Assembly: GCA_947595555.1 (NCBI GenBank)
Contig: CANQES010000013.1
Location: 1-21,621, forward strand
DNA length: 21,621 nt
Source of the DNA: an uncultured Clostridia bacterium
GTDB taxonomy: Bacteria; Bacillota; Clostridia; TANB77; CAG-508
Reading direction: 5' to 3'
Within the stretch, counting starts at the first letter, position 1, and every line of letters begins with the position of its first letter. The translations under genes were made by a program, and so were the position numbers. The notes under the pieces are model-generated. The model was not told the origin of the DNA and did not search any database. It was given only the letters and a program-made list of their open reading frames with translations. Shown piece by piece: positions 1 through 7,997 of this stretch.

Positions 1-816
1 TCAGAAGTATTGTCTTCAAATGGTTCAACATCTCAAGCAAGTATTTGTGGAAGTACTTTATCACTAATGGATGCAGGAGTACCAATTAAAAGACCAGTAG
101 CTGGTATTTCAACAGGATTAGTAACAAATCCAGACAATGATGACGATTATGTTATGCTAGTAGATATCCAAGGATTAGAAGATTTCTTTGGAGATATGGA
201 CTTTAAAGTTGGAGGAACAGAAAAAGGAATTACAGCAATTCAAGTTGACATTAAATGTGATGGATTAACTTATGACATAATAAAAGAAGCATTTGAAAAG
301 ACTAGAAAAGCAAGACATTATATTTTAGATAATGTTATGTTGCCTGTGATTAGTAAGCCAAGGGATGACATTTCAAAATATGCACCAAGAATTGTTGGAA
401 CACAAATAAAAGTAGAAAAAATAAAAGATGTCATTGGAACTGGAGGAAAGGTAATCAATAAAATTATTGAAGAAACTGGAGTAAAAATTGACATTGAAGA
501 AGATGGACAAGTATTCATTTATTCAAATGATAATGAAAAAGCAATGCAAGCTCTAGAAATGATAGAAGACATTGTAAGAGATGTGGAAGTAGGAGGAATT
601 TATTACGGAGAAGTAGTTCGTATAATGAACTTTGGAGCATTTGTAGATTTAGACTGTGGTGGAAAAGAGGGGCTATTGCATATTTCTAAAATTTCAAATG
701 AAAGAATCAAAAACATTGAAGACGTACTTCATGTTGGAGATAAAGTAACAGTAAAAGTAATCAATATCGATGACCAAGGAAGAATTAATCTTAGTATGAA
801 AGATTTTAAAGAATAA
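1..816 (+). CDS. pnp: Polyribonucleotide nucleotidyltransferase (PNPase), C-terminal part
   Basis: This is the 3' portion (272 codons) of PNPase, the phosphorolytic 3'-5' exoribonuclease of mRNA decay. The frame is open from base 1, so the gene starts outside the window; the TTG at base 10 is an internal Leu codon, not a start. The fragment opens in the second RNase PH core, with the motif SLMDAGVPIKRPVAGIS and the following DxxGLEDFFGDMDFKVGGT stretch that forms part of the active site. It continues with a KH domain whose GxxG loop is GTGG (fragment residues 146-149), and ends with an S1 domain (about 194-269, GEVVRIMNFGAFVDL). The normal PNPase C-terminal order is preserved and no truncation is seen. 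A terminator follows directly. Confidence 0.97.
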   Translation, partial: SEVLSSNGSTSQASICGSTLSLMDAGVPIKRPVAGISTGLVTNPDNDDDYVMLVDIQGLEDFFGDMDFKVGGTEKGITAIQVDIKCDGLTYDIIKEAFEKTRKARHYILDNVMLPVISKPRDDISKYAPRIVGTQIKVEKIKDVIGTGGKVINKIIEETGVKIDIEEDGQVFIYSNDNEKAMQALEMIEDIVRDVEVGGIYYGEVVRIMNFGAFVDLDCGGKEGLLHISKISNERIKNIEDVLHVGDKVTVKVINIDDQGRINLSMKDFKE

Positions 817-825
817 AAACTTTTT

Positions 826-863
826 GAGGGAATTTAGATAAAAGATTATCTAAATTCTCTTTT
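826..863 (+). terminator. Rho-independent terminator after pnp
   Basis: A 12-bp perfect stem, GAATTTAGATAA (830-841) with TTATCTAAATTC (846-857), has a 4-nt loop AAGA and a few more outer pairs (GAG/CTC type), followed by TTTT. It lies 10 nt after the pnp stop codon and 25 nt before the next start, so it separates the two genes, although some read-through would be needed if the next gene has no promoter of its own. Confidence 0.85.
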
Positions 864-887
864 GAAGTTAATCTAAGGAGAAATTTT

Positions 888-2228
888 ATGAGTAAAGAAA
901 AGAAAACGATTTCTTTTAGTATATCAAAATTAATTACAATATTAATTTTATTAGTATTTTTATATTTTGCATATAAATATTATCAAACAAATAATTTTAA
1001 TGACTTTGTAAAAAGTGAAACAAACTTATATACTTCACATTTTACAAGAGATAACAGGACTTATAAAATAACTTCTGAAGAATACAATGATGCCATGTTT
1101 TATAAAAAAGTAAAAGTAAATAAAAACCAACCATACAAAGTAACGTGTATGGTAAAAACTAATCAAGTGGAAGCAAAAGAAAAACAATCAGGAGTAGGAG
1201 CACAAATATCTATAGAAGGAACGACAGAAAGGTCAGTAGCAATCTCAGGAACACAAGAATGGCAAAAAATTGAATTAATATTCAATAGCAAAAACAGAGA
1301 AGAAATAAATATAGGATTTCGTTTAGGTGGATATTTGGGAAAAGCAAAAGGAGAAGCATGGTTCTCGAATTTTACAATAGAAGAAGGAATAGCAGAACAG
1401 GATAATAATTGGAAATTTGCATGTTTTATTTTTAAAACTACAGATGTAACGTTAAATCAAAAACAAATTAAATTGAAAGTAACGCAAAATGATATTAAGG
1501 ACATTACAAATACTATTAATTTGTTTGAAACATCTTGTTATAATTTATCAGATGGAAAAATGACAGCAGATTGTGACATATATGAAATCAATACACCATT
1601 AGCCAGCTTGTCTTATGATAATGAATTTGGGTATTATGCTTCAGCAGAGGATATAGAAAATCAAATTAAAGACACTATAGCTTCAAACAGTTATGACCAC
1701 ATATTTGCTATAGTTAAACTTGGAGATGAAGAACATGAAAATGATATTCAAGTAAATGATTGGATAGGCTTAGGCTCAATGGACTATTATGGAATAGGAT
1801 TTTCGAATATACGATTACCAAATGATTCGAAAAGTTATATATATAAATACAATAGTAGAATTAATACATTTCCAGAAGAAGTATTTTTACATGAATTTTT
1901 ACATTCATTAGAAAGAAATGCCCAAGAGTATGGCTATAGTAGACCAGAATTACATGATTATGAAAAATATGGATATAAAAATGAAGCATTAACAGGACAA
2001 AAAACATGGTACACCGATTATATGAATAAAAACATTAATATAAATGGTAATCAAGTAGGTTTACCAAAAGAAGTATTTACATTAAAACCAGCAAAAAGTA
2101 GTAATTTTAAATATTCTTATAAGATGGAAGATGTATTCAGAGAGCCACAAAATATTATAGAGGATATAATAGGAATTGCAAGAAATTTAATGAACAATAT
2201 AGAATTATTAACAGGAGGGAAAAAATAG
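888..2228 (+). CDS. Membrane-anchored putative zinc metalloprotease with jelly-roll domain
   Basis: A 446-aa protein starting at ATG 888 with an AAGGAG ribosome site 7 nt upstream. Residues about 12-31 form an uncleaved N-terminal membrane anchor (LITILILLVFLYFAYKYY), so the rest is probably extracellular. Residues about 80-165 look like a carbohydrate-binding (CBM4/9-type) beta-sandwich: YKVTCMVKT, EWQKIELIF, and AWFSNFTIEEG. The C-terminal half carries the zincin motif HEFLH at 335-339 followed by E342, with H356 further on as a possible additional ligand. An HExxH motif inside a secreted protein supports a metallopeptidase, but I do not recognise the family and its substrate is unknown. 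The stop is 2 nt before the queA start, so it is probably translated together with queA. Confidence 0.75.
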   Translation: MSKEKKTISFSISKLITILILLVFLYFAYKYYQTNNFNDFVKSETNLYTSHFTRDNRTYKITSEEYNDAMFYKKVKVNKNQPYKVTCMVKTNQVEAKEKQSGVGAQISIEGTTERSVAISGTQEWQKIELIFNSKNREEINIGFRLGGYLGKAKGEAWFSNFTIEEGIAEQDNNWKFACFIFKTTDVTLNQKQIKLKVTQNDIKDITNTINLFETSCYNLSDGKMTADCDIYEINTPLASLSYDNEFGYYASAEDIENQIKDTIASNSYDHIFAIVKLGDEEHENDIQVNDWIGLGSMDYYGIGFSNIRLPNDSKSYIYKYNSRINTFPEEVFLHEFLHSLERNAQEYGYSRPELHDYEKYGYKNEALTGQKTWYTDYMNKNININGNQVGLPKEVFTLKPAKSSNFKYSYKMEDVFREPQNIIEDIIGIARNLMNNIELLTGGKK

Positions 2229-2230
2229 GC

Positions 2231-3266
2231 GTGAAGGTATCAGATTTTTATTATGAATTACCAGAAGAATTAATAGCACAGACACCAATTGAAAAAAGAG
2301 ACGAATCAAGATTAATGATATTAAATAAAGAGACGAAAACAATAGAACATAAAACATTTAAAGATATAATTGATTATTTAGAACCAGGAGATGTTCTAGT
2401 TAGGAATAACACAAAAGTAATTCCAGCAAGATTATATGGAAAAAAAGAAACAGGAGCAAAAGTAGAATTTTTACTTTTAAATAATATTGAAGGTGATATA
2501 TGGGAATGCATTGTTAGACCGGGCAACAAACTTCATGTTGGCACTAAGGTGATTTTTGGAGAAGGATTGTTAGAAGCAGATGTCTTAGAAGTCATGCAAG
2601 GAGGAACAAGAAAAGTAAAATTTCATTATAAAGGTATATTTAATGAAATTTTAGATAAAATTGGACTTATGCCATTACCACCGTATATTCATGAAGAATT
2701 AAAGCAAAGAGATAGATATCAAACAGTATATGCAAAATATAATGGGTCAGCAGCAGCACCAACAGCAGGTCTACACTTTACAGAAGAACTATTGAAAAAA
2801 ATAGAAGAAAAGGGAATTATTATTACAAATGTAACATTGCATGTTGGAATAGGAACTTTTAGACCAGTAAAAGAAGAAAATGTCGAAGACCACAAAATGC
2901 ATACAGAACATTTTTTTATAAAAAAAGAAGATGCAGAGAAAATAAATAAAGCGAAAGAGGAAGGAAGAAGAGTATTTGCAGTTGGGACAACATCATGTAG
3001 AGTGTTAGAAACAATCGCAGATGAAAATGGCTTTGTAAGAGAAACGGAAGCGGATACTCGGAATATTTATTTATCCTGGATACAAATTTAAATGTATTGA
3101 TGGATTAATAACAAATTTTCATCTTCCACAATCTACCTTACTTATGTTAGTATCAAGCTTAGCAGGAAAAGATTTTATAATGGAAGCATACAAAGAAGCA
3201 GTAAAAGAAAAATATAGATTTTTTAGTTTCGGAGATGCGATGATGATTTTGAGGAGAAAAATATGA
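2231..3266 (+). CDS. queA: S-adenosylmethionine:tRNA ribosyltransferase-isomerase QueA, in two frames joined by +1 shift
   Basis: QueA transfers and rearranges the ribose of AdoMet onto preQ1 in tRNA to give epoxyqueuosine. The zero frame starts at GTG 2231 (GGAGG-type site at 2213-2219) and covers residues 1-276, including the conserved APTAGLHFT, LHVGIGTFRPV and AVGTTSCRVLE motifs. It then meets an in-frame CGG at 3059-3061 and would stop at TAA after nine more codons. Skipping C3059 and reading GGA at 3060-3062 restores the family C-terminus: IFIYPGYKFK, then LITNFHLPQSTLLMLVS, then KYRFFSFGDAM. The joined product is 344 aa, the normal QueA length, and stops at 3264-3266 with an ATGA overlap into tgt. 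This argues that the whole gene is functional and translated through the shift. An alternative is a pseudogene or sequencing error, but three other genes here carry the same CGGA break. Confidence 0.93.
3058..3062 (+). other. CGGA +1 frameshift site in queA
   Basis: The local reading is GAT ACT CGG AAT in the zero frame. Skipping the C gives GAT ACT GGA ATA TTT ATT TAT CCT, which encodes DTGIFIYP and matches the conserved QueA segment before PGYKFK. The P-site codon is ACU. I see no Shine-Dalgarno-like element at the spacing known from prfB, so the CGG codon itself appears to be the signal. Confidence 0.88.
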
Positions 3267-4390
3267 AACAAGCAGTAACATATGAATTATTACACGAATG
3301 TAAACAAACAGGAGCAAGAAGAGGAGTTATTCACACACCACATGGAGACATACAAACACCAGTATTTATGCCAGTAGGAACTCAAGCAACTGTAAAATCA
3401 ATGACACCAGAGGAATTAAAGGAAGAAGTAAAAGCAGAAATAATTTTATCTAATACATATCATTTATATTTAAGGCCAGGAAGTAAAATTGTAAGAGAAG
3501 CTGGAGGTTTGCACCAATTCATGAAATGGGACAGACCTATTTTGACAGATAGTGGAGGTTTTCAAGTTTTTAGTTTAGGAGAATTAAGAACAATTAGAGA
3601 AGAAGGAGTGGAATTTAAATCTCATTTAGATGGAAGTAAACACTTCTTTTCACCAGAATCAGTCATGGGCATAGAAGAAGATTTAGGTGCAGATATTATA
3701 ATGTCATTTGATGAATGTGTAGAACATGGAGCAAGTTATGAATACACAAAAAAATCAATGGAAAGAACGACAAGGTGGGCTATTAGATGTAAGGAAGCAC
3801 ATACAACAGTAGAAAAACAAGCATTATTTGGAATTATTCAAGGTGGATTTTATAAAGATTTAAGAGAAAAAAGTGTAAATGATTTAATTGCGCTAGACCT
3901 GCCAGGATATGCTATAGGTGGTATAAGTGTAGGAGAACCAAAAGAAGAATTTTTGGATATTTTGAACTATACTGCGCCACTAATGCCAAAGGATAAGCCA
4001 AGATATTTAATGGGAGTAGGAACACCGGACTATTTGATTGAAGCTGCTATGGCGGGAATTGATATGTGTGATTGTGTTTTACCAACTAGAATTGCAAGAA
4101 ATGGAACTGCAATGACTTCTCATGGAAAAGTAGTAGTTAGAAATGCAACATATGAAAGAGACTGGACGCCGTTAGATCCTGAATGTGACTGTTATACATG
4201 TAAAAATTATACTAGAGCATATATTAGACATTTAGTAAAAGCTAATGAGATATTAGGTGTAAGACTATTATCTATACATAATTTAAGATTCTTGACTAAT
4301 TTAATGGAAAGAGTTAAAATAGAAATAGAGAATGATAATTTGGAAAATTTCCGAGAAGAATTCTATCGAAAATACGGATATATCAAATAG
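3263..4390 (+). CDS. tgt: Queuine/preQ1 tRNA-guanine transglycosylase
   Basis: Tgt exchanges guanine 34 of GUN-anticodon tRNAs for preQ1, the step before QueA. The 375-aa protein is full length. It contains the substrate-pocket motif TDSGGFQVFSL with the catalytic D96, the base-recognition segment IIQGGF, the nucleophile region CDCVLPTRIARNG (D270), and the zinc site C308-x-C310-x2-C313 with H339. The start ATG overlaps the queA stop (ATGA), and the GGAG site lies inside the end of queA, so translational coupling would make tgt expression depend on ribosomes that complete the queA +1 shift. There is no in-frame CGG in this gene. Confidence 0.97.
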   Translation: MKQAVTYELLHECKQTGARRGVIHTPHGDIQTPVFMPVGTQATVKSMTPEELKEEVKAEIILSNTYHLYLRPGSKIVREAGGLHQFMKWDRPILTDSGGFQVFSLGELRTIREEGVEFKSHLDGSKHFFSPESVMGIEEDLGADIIMSFDECVEHGASYEYTKKSMERTTRWAIRCKEAHTTVEKQALFGIIQGGFYKDLREKSVNDLIALDLPGYAIGGISVGEPKEEFLDILNYTAPLMPKDKPRYLMGVGTPDYLIEAAMAGIDMCDCVLPTRIARNGTAMTSHGKVVVRNATYERDWTPLDPECDCYTCKNYTRAYIRHLVKANEILGVRLLSIHNLRFLTNLMERVKIEIENDNLENFREEFYRKYGYIK

Positions 4391-4406
4391 ATAGGGGGAT
4401 ATATAA

Positions 4407-5747
4407 ATGAACTTAATTGAAGAAAATTTTAAAAATAAAGAAGAAAATAAGAAAAAGAGAACAACTAGGATAATTTTAAGTGCTATTGTTTTGGTAATAT
4501 TTATTATTATAGCTATTATTGTTTATTTAATGTATCTTCGAAATAGTCAATTACGATTAACTTTAGATGGTGTTTCAAATGAAAGATTAAAAAATATTTT
4601 AATATTTGAAGATAATGGAACTATATATGTACCAATTAAAGAAATGGCGGCTTATTTAGGCTATGAAAGTTATAATGGAGAGTATAGTAATCGTTCAGAA
4701 GATCAAAATAAGTGTTATATTATAAATGAAAACGAAGTTGTAAATTTTGAATTAGGCGAAGAAAAGATATATAGATTGGATTTGACAGAAAATAATAAGA
4801 ATTATGTATATTCTTACATGAAACAACCAGTTAAAGGTATTGGAGGAGTATTGTGTATTTCAACTCAAGGAATGGAAGAGGCATTTAATGTAAGTTTTGA
4901 ATACGATAAGGAAAATAATAGAATAGCAATTTGGACTTTACCTTATTTGTATAAAAGTTATGCAACTCGAGTTTTAGATTATCAATACACAGAATTAAGT
5001 AACAAATTTGTAAATCAAAAAGCAATTTTAGAAAATGAATTGATTGTAAAAGGTAAAAATCAATATGGTGTTATTGGATTAGATGGAACTACTATTCTTG
5101 AAGCTAAATATGATAACATTACATATCTTCCAGATACAGGTGACTTTTTAGTAGAAAATAATAAGCAAGTCGGTATAATGTCTAAAAATGGAGAAACAAA
5201 AGTACAAATTATGTATAATAGTATTGAATTAATGGATAGTGATGCTGGATTATATGCTGTAAAAAAAGACAATAAATTTGGTGTAGTTGATGTAAAGGGT
5301 AATATAGTAATTTATATTGAAAATGATGAAATAGGAATTGACATTTCAAAATTTTCACAAAATAATATAAAAAATCGTTATATATTAGCAGATAGTTTAA
5401 TACCTGTTAGAAAGGATGATTATTGGGGCTTATATGATAAAAATGGAAAGCAAGTTGTAGAATACAAATATGATAGTTTAGGTTATGTAGCTTCTAATAA
5501 TAAAAATGCTTTGAACTTATTAGTAATTCCAAATTATGACGTGTTAGTTGTTTGCAAAGACAATAAATATTCTTTACTTAATTCATCTGGAAGAGAATTG
5601 TTTGCTATTGTAGCAGATGATATTTATATGACATTTAGTGGAGGAGAAACTCATTATTACATTGCTGTAAATGATCAACAAATGGATGCAGAAGATTGGT
5701 TAGATGAATATGGAATTACTACAGAAAATAAAAACACTGAACAATAA
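4407..5747 (+). CDS. Membrane-anchored WG-repeat protein with copper amine oxidase N-terminal-like domain
   Basis: A 446-aa protein, 16 nt after tgt. Residues about 20-43 form a single membrane segment (IILSAIVLVIFIIIAIIVYLMYL), with a Lys/Arg-rich cytoplasmic tail before it. Residues about 52-185 resemble the stalk or copper amine oxidase N-terminal-like domain common in clostridial surface proteins (GTIYVPIKEMAAYLGY). From about 190 onward several WG/KWG-type repeats occur: NQYGVIGLDGTTILEAKYD, then KQVGIMSKNG, then NKFGVVDVKGN, then DYWGLYDKNGKQVVEYKYD. WG repeats form beta-rich scaffolds, so a surface or envelope binding role is likely; no enzyme activity is indicated. It occupies the place between tgt and secD where yajC often lies, but it does not resemble YajC. 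A strong terminator follows. Confidence 0.8.
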   Translation: MNLIEENFKNKEENKKKRTTRIILSAIVLVIFIIIAIIVYLMYLRNSQLRLTLDGVSNERLKNILIFEDNGTIYVPIKEMAAYLGYESYNGEYSNRSEDQNKCYIINENEVVNFELGEEKIYRLDLTENNKNYVYSYMKQPVKGIGGVLCISTQGMEEAFNVSFEYDKENNRIAIWTLPYLYKSYATRVLDYQYTELSNKFVNQKAILENELIVKGKNQYGVIGLDGTTILEAKYDNITYLPDTGDFLVENNKQVGIMSKNGETKVQIMYNSIELMDSDAGLYAVKKDNKFGVVDVKGNIVIYIENDEIGIDISKFSQNNIKNRYILADSLIPVRKDDYWGLYDKNGKQVVEYKYDSLGYVASNNKNALNLLVIPNYDVLVVCKDNKYSLLNSSGRELFAIVADDIYMTFSGGETHYYIAVNDQQMDAEDWLDEYGITTENKNTEQ

Positions 5748-5761
5748 TATAAAATAATATG

Positions 5762-5817
5762 CTGAACTAAAATTTTCTAAGCAATTATTATATAGAAAAT
5801 TTTAGTTCAGTTTTTTA
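5762..5817 (+). terminator. Strong Rho-independent terminator closing the queA-tgt operon
   Basis: An 18-bp perfect stem, CTGAACTAAAATTTTCTA (5762-5779) with TAGAAAATTTTAGTTCAG (5793-5810), has a 13-nt loop and a run of six T from 5811. It ends the 4407 gene and isolates the following camelysin-like operon. Confidence 0.93.
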
Positions 5818-5872
5818 TTAATGTGAATTAAGATTAATGGCGAATTTTGTAGAAATTTGCGATGGAAAATGA

Positions 5873-5901
5873 TTGACAAATGTTAAAAATGAAATTATAA
5901 T
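5873..5901 (+). promoter_or_regulatory. Sigma-A promoter of the camelysin/TasA-like operon
   Basis: A consensus -35 TTGACA (5873-5878) is 17 nt from a consensus -10 TATAAT (5896-5901). The predicted transcript has a roughly 95-nt leader before the TTG start at 6005; I see no recognisable riboswitch in it. Confidence 0.9.
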
Positions 5902-6004
5902 GAGATTACATTTTCAAATTTCTATTATTTATTCAAAAATTTTATGTCAAAATTTTATCGAAAAAAATCCAAATTAAAAAACTAAAAGAAAGGAGGAATG
6001 CTTA

Positions 6005-6590
6005 TTGAGTAAAAAGAAAAAAATAATTTGTGTATTTGCTATTATATCATGTGTCATTTTATCATTTGTTGGAGGGCAAAGTTATGCTAAATATGTATCA
6101 AAAATTAGTGGAAATGGAATAGCAGAAGTTGCAACATGGAATTTTAAAGTAAATGGTCAAAAAGAACAAGTACAAAATATTCAATTAACTTCTACATGCA
6201 ACAGTGAAACATTAGTAGACAATAAAATAGCACCAGGTACGAAAGGCAGTTTTAACATTGTAATAGATGGAAGTGGTTCTGATGTTGGAATTAACTATTA
6301 TGTAATTTTTGAAGAAAAAGGAAAAAAACCAACAAATTTAAAATTTAGTTATAATAATCGGACCAACATATGATTCAATAAAAGAATTAGGAAATACGTT
6401 ATCAGGTACAATTCCAGCTAATGAAACAAATAAAATAAGAACATTAACAATTAATTGGGAATGGAAGTATGAAACAGGAGAGGAAGCAGATATTCCTCGT
6501 AATGACCAGGTAGACACTAAGGATGCACAGGAAATAGCTACATATGAATTTGATGTAATTGTTTCAGGAATACAAGTTGCGCCACAATAA
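6005..6590 (+). CDS. Camelysin/TasA-like secreted protein A, in two frames joined by +1 shift
   Basis: The start is TTG 6005 with AGGAGG at 5991-5996; the ATG at 5998 is out of frame. A SipW-type signal sequence covers residues 1-30 (hydrophobic VFAIISCVILSFVGG, then QSYAKY). The family motif KIAPGTKGSF follows at about 77. The zero frame reaches CGG at 6359-6361 (codon 119) and stops three codons later. Skipping C6359 and reading GGA gives NNGPTYDSIKELG and then the family segment INWEWKYETG, with a normal end at TAA 6588-6590 and a total of 194 aa. TasA/camelysin proteins are exported by SipW-type signal peptidases and form extracellular fibres or surface layers. The downstream half aligns with protein C of the same operon only when the shift is made. 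No sipW gene is present in the window. Confidence 0.88.
6358..6362 (+). other. CGGA +1 frameshift site in camelysin-like gene A
   Basis: Zero-frame reading is AAT AAT CGG ACC AAC ATA TGA. Skipping the C gives AAT AAT GGA CCA ACA TAT (NNGPTY), and the frame stays open for 76 codons with family-typical sequence. The P-site codon is AAU. Confidence 0.87.
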
Positions 6591-6717
6591 TAACACTAAA
6601 AAGATAGAAATTTAGAAAATGTTTATAACGGCTAGAGTAATTTTATTCTATTCTATTTCTGAAAGCGAGGGCAATAAGAAATGGAATGTCCTCGCAAAAT
6701 AAAAAAAGGAGGTATGA

Positions 6718-7230
6718 ATGAAAAAACAAAAAGTTGAATTAAAAGGTAAAAAGAAAGAACTAGCAGTCATATTAATAGGCATGCTAATAGTAGCACTATT
6801 TTTTTCTGGCTATAGTTTAGGAAAAGAGTATAGTACCACAAATATAAAAGCAAATGCAAAAATAGCAGAACCTATTTTAATTGTAGAAAATAGTCCAGAA
6901 TTAGAGATAAACGGAAGAAAAGAAAGAGAATATTATGACTTTCGTGTAAAAAATTATAGAGAAAATGGAGAAACGACGCAAGTAGATTTGACATATTATA
7001 TTGAAATTTTATCGCAAAAAGACGAAGCTATTTCATTTAAACTCTATAAAGAAGGAAAAGAAATATCATTACAAAATAATAAAACAGACATTATGAAAAT
7101 GAAAAAAAAGGACATGCAAGAAGATTATTATAAATTGGAAATTATATATGATAAGACGAAAAATAAATCCATAGAAGACATTTTACAAGATGTTCAAATT
7201 AAAGTACATTCTGAGCAAATGAAAACATAA
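6718..7230 (+). CDS. Camelysin/TasA-like secreted protein B
   Basis: A 170-aa protein starting at ATG 6718, 5 nt after AAGGAGG. The N-terminus is basic (KKQKVELKGKKKE), then hydrophobic (LAVILIGMLIVALFFSGYSLG), a signal or anchor sequence. The mature part has the pattern seen in small Firmicutes TasA-like proteins: ANAKIAEPILIVE, then YYDFRVKNY, then TTQVDLTYYIEIL. It lies between proteins A and C and is presumably part of the same extracellular structure. It contains no CGG codon and is intact. The exact role (minor subunit, anchor or assembly factor) cannot be read from the sequence. Confidence 0.7.
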   Translation: MKKQKVELKGKKKELAVILIGMLIVALFFSGYSLGKEYSTTNIKANAKIAEPILIVENSPELEINGRKEREYYDFRVKNYRENGETTQVDLTYYIEILSQKDEAISFKLYKEGKEISLQNNKTDIMKMKKKDMQEDYYKLEIIYDKTKNKSIEDILQDVQIKVHSEQMKT

Positions 7231-7237
7231 AGGAGGA

Positions 7238-7865
7238 ATGATGAAAAGGCAAAAAAAGAGGAATATTTTAGTAATAATTATTATTTTAATTTTAGGCATT
7301 TTTCTAAGTCAAAAAAAGAAAAATGAAGACATTGGATATCAGGATGATTTAATTTTCTTTAAATTATTTTCTTTTGATAACAAAGAGCAAGAAAGTACAA
7401 ATGCCGAAGAAACAATAAAAACTGAAAATCAAATGAATAAAGCTAAAGAATCTTACAAACAGTATATATTTGATGTATCTTATAAAAATATTGATTTTAA
7501 AGAAATACAAATGTCAGATACTATTCAAAAAGATACTTTAGTCCGTGAAAAGATAGCACCACGGAACAAAAGGAGCATTTGAGATTTATTTAATTACAAA
7601 TGAGAAAATAAATTATGAAGTTCAATTCCAAAGTATGAATAATAAGCCAGAAAATTTAATTTTTCAAATAGAAGGAAAAGATAGAAAATATGAAAGATTA
7701 GAAGATTTACAAGAGGAATTAAAGGGAGAAATAAGTCAAAATAAAAAAATTGTTATTCATTGGGAATGGGATTATGAAAAAAATGCTATGCAGAATGTTC
7801 AAGATACCAAAGATGGACAAAATATCAAACAATATAATTTTACAATTTATGCAATTGGAAGATAA
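7238..7865 (+). CDS. Camelysin/TasA-like secreted protein C, in two frames joined by +1 shift
   Basis: The start is ATG 7238 just after AGGAGG, 7 nt past the previous stop (ATG 7241 is an alternative). A hydrophobic segment lies at about 9-23 (NILVIIIILILGIFL). The zero frame reads CGG at 7562-7564 (codon 109) and stops after five more codons. Skipping C7562 gives IAPGTKGAFEIYLITN, the same motif as IAPGTKGSF in protein A, where the DNA is cca ggt acg with no extra C. The rest aligns with protein A: INYEVQFQ with INYYVIFE, NKPENLIFQ with KKPTNLKFS, and IHWEWDYE with INWEWKYE. The joined product is 209 aa and ends at 7865. The internal paralogue makes this the clearest proof that one C is skipped. 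Function is probably a surface or fibre component. Confidence 0.88.
7561..7565 (+). other. CGGA +1 frameshift site in camelysin-like gene C
   Basis: Zero-frame reading is GCA CCA CGG AAC AAA AGG AGC ATT TGA. Skipping the C gives GCA CCA GGA ACA AAA GGA GCA TTT (APGTKGAF), the conserved motif of the family. The P-site codon is CCA. Confidence 0.92.
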
Positions 7866-7881
7866 ATGTATCAACTATAAC

Positions 7882-7926
7882 AAATTTGTGCAAATTAATA
7901 GAGGTGGTATTAATTTGCACAAATTT
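7882..7926 (+). terminator. Perfect 19-bp hairpin at the end of the camelysin-like operon
   Basis: The arms AAATTTGTGCAAATTAATA (7882-7900) and 7908-7926 are exact reverse complements, with the loop GAGGTGG. The hairpin starts 17 nt after the stop codon. The following sequence is ATTATAAAA rather than a long T run, so it is a weak canonical terminator; it may also protect the mRNA 3' end. Confidence 0.55.
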
Positions 7927-7940
7927 ATTATAAAAAAGAG

Positions 7941-7969
7941 TTGATATTTTTGATTTTTTAAGGTAAAAT
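7941..7969 (+). promoter_or_regulatory. Sigma-A promoter for the HD-secDF operon
   Basis: A -35 TTGATA (7941-7946) is 17 nt from a -10 TAAAAT (7964-7969). It precedes the start at 7998, which has a GGGAGG site at 7984-7989. Confidence 0.7.
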
Positions 7970-7997
7970 TAGGAAGGCAAAGAGGGAGGCAAGAAAA

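Noticed and set aside
6665..6695. Inverted repeat GCGAGG / CCTCGC between camelysin-like genes A and B
   Set aside because: Only 6 bp with a 19-nt loop and no T run. It may be a weak processing or attenuation hairpin but is not enough to call.
7750..7944. Overlapping 64-aa reading frame at the end of camelysin-like gene C
   Set aside because: It overlaps the family-conserved end of gene C in another frame and runs through the 19-bp hairpin; no ribosome site is present.
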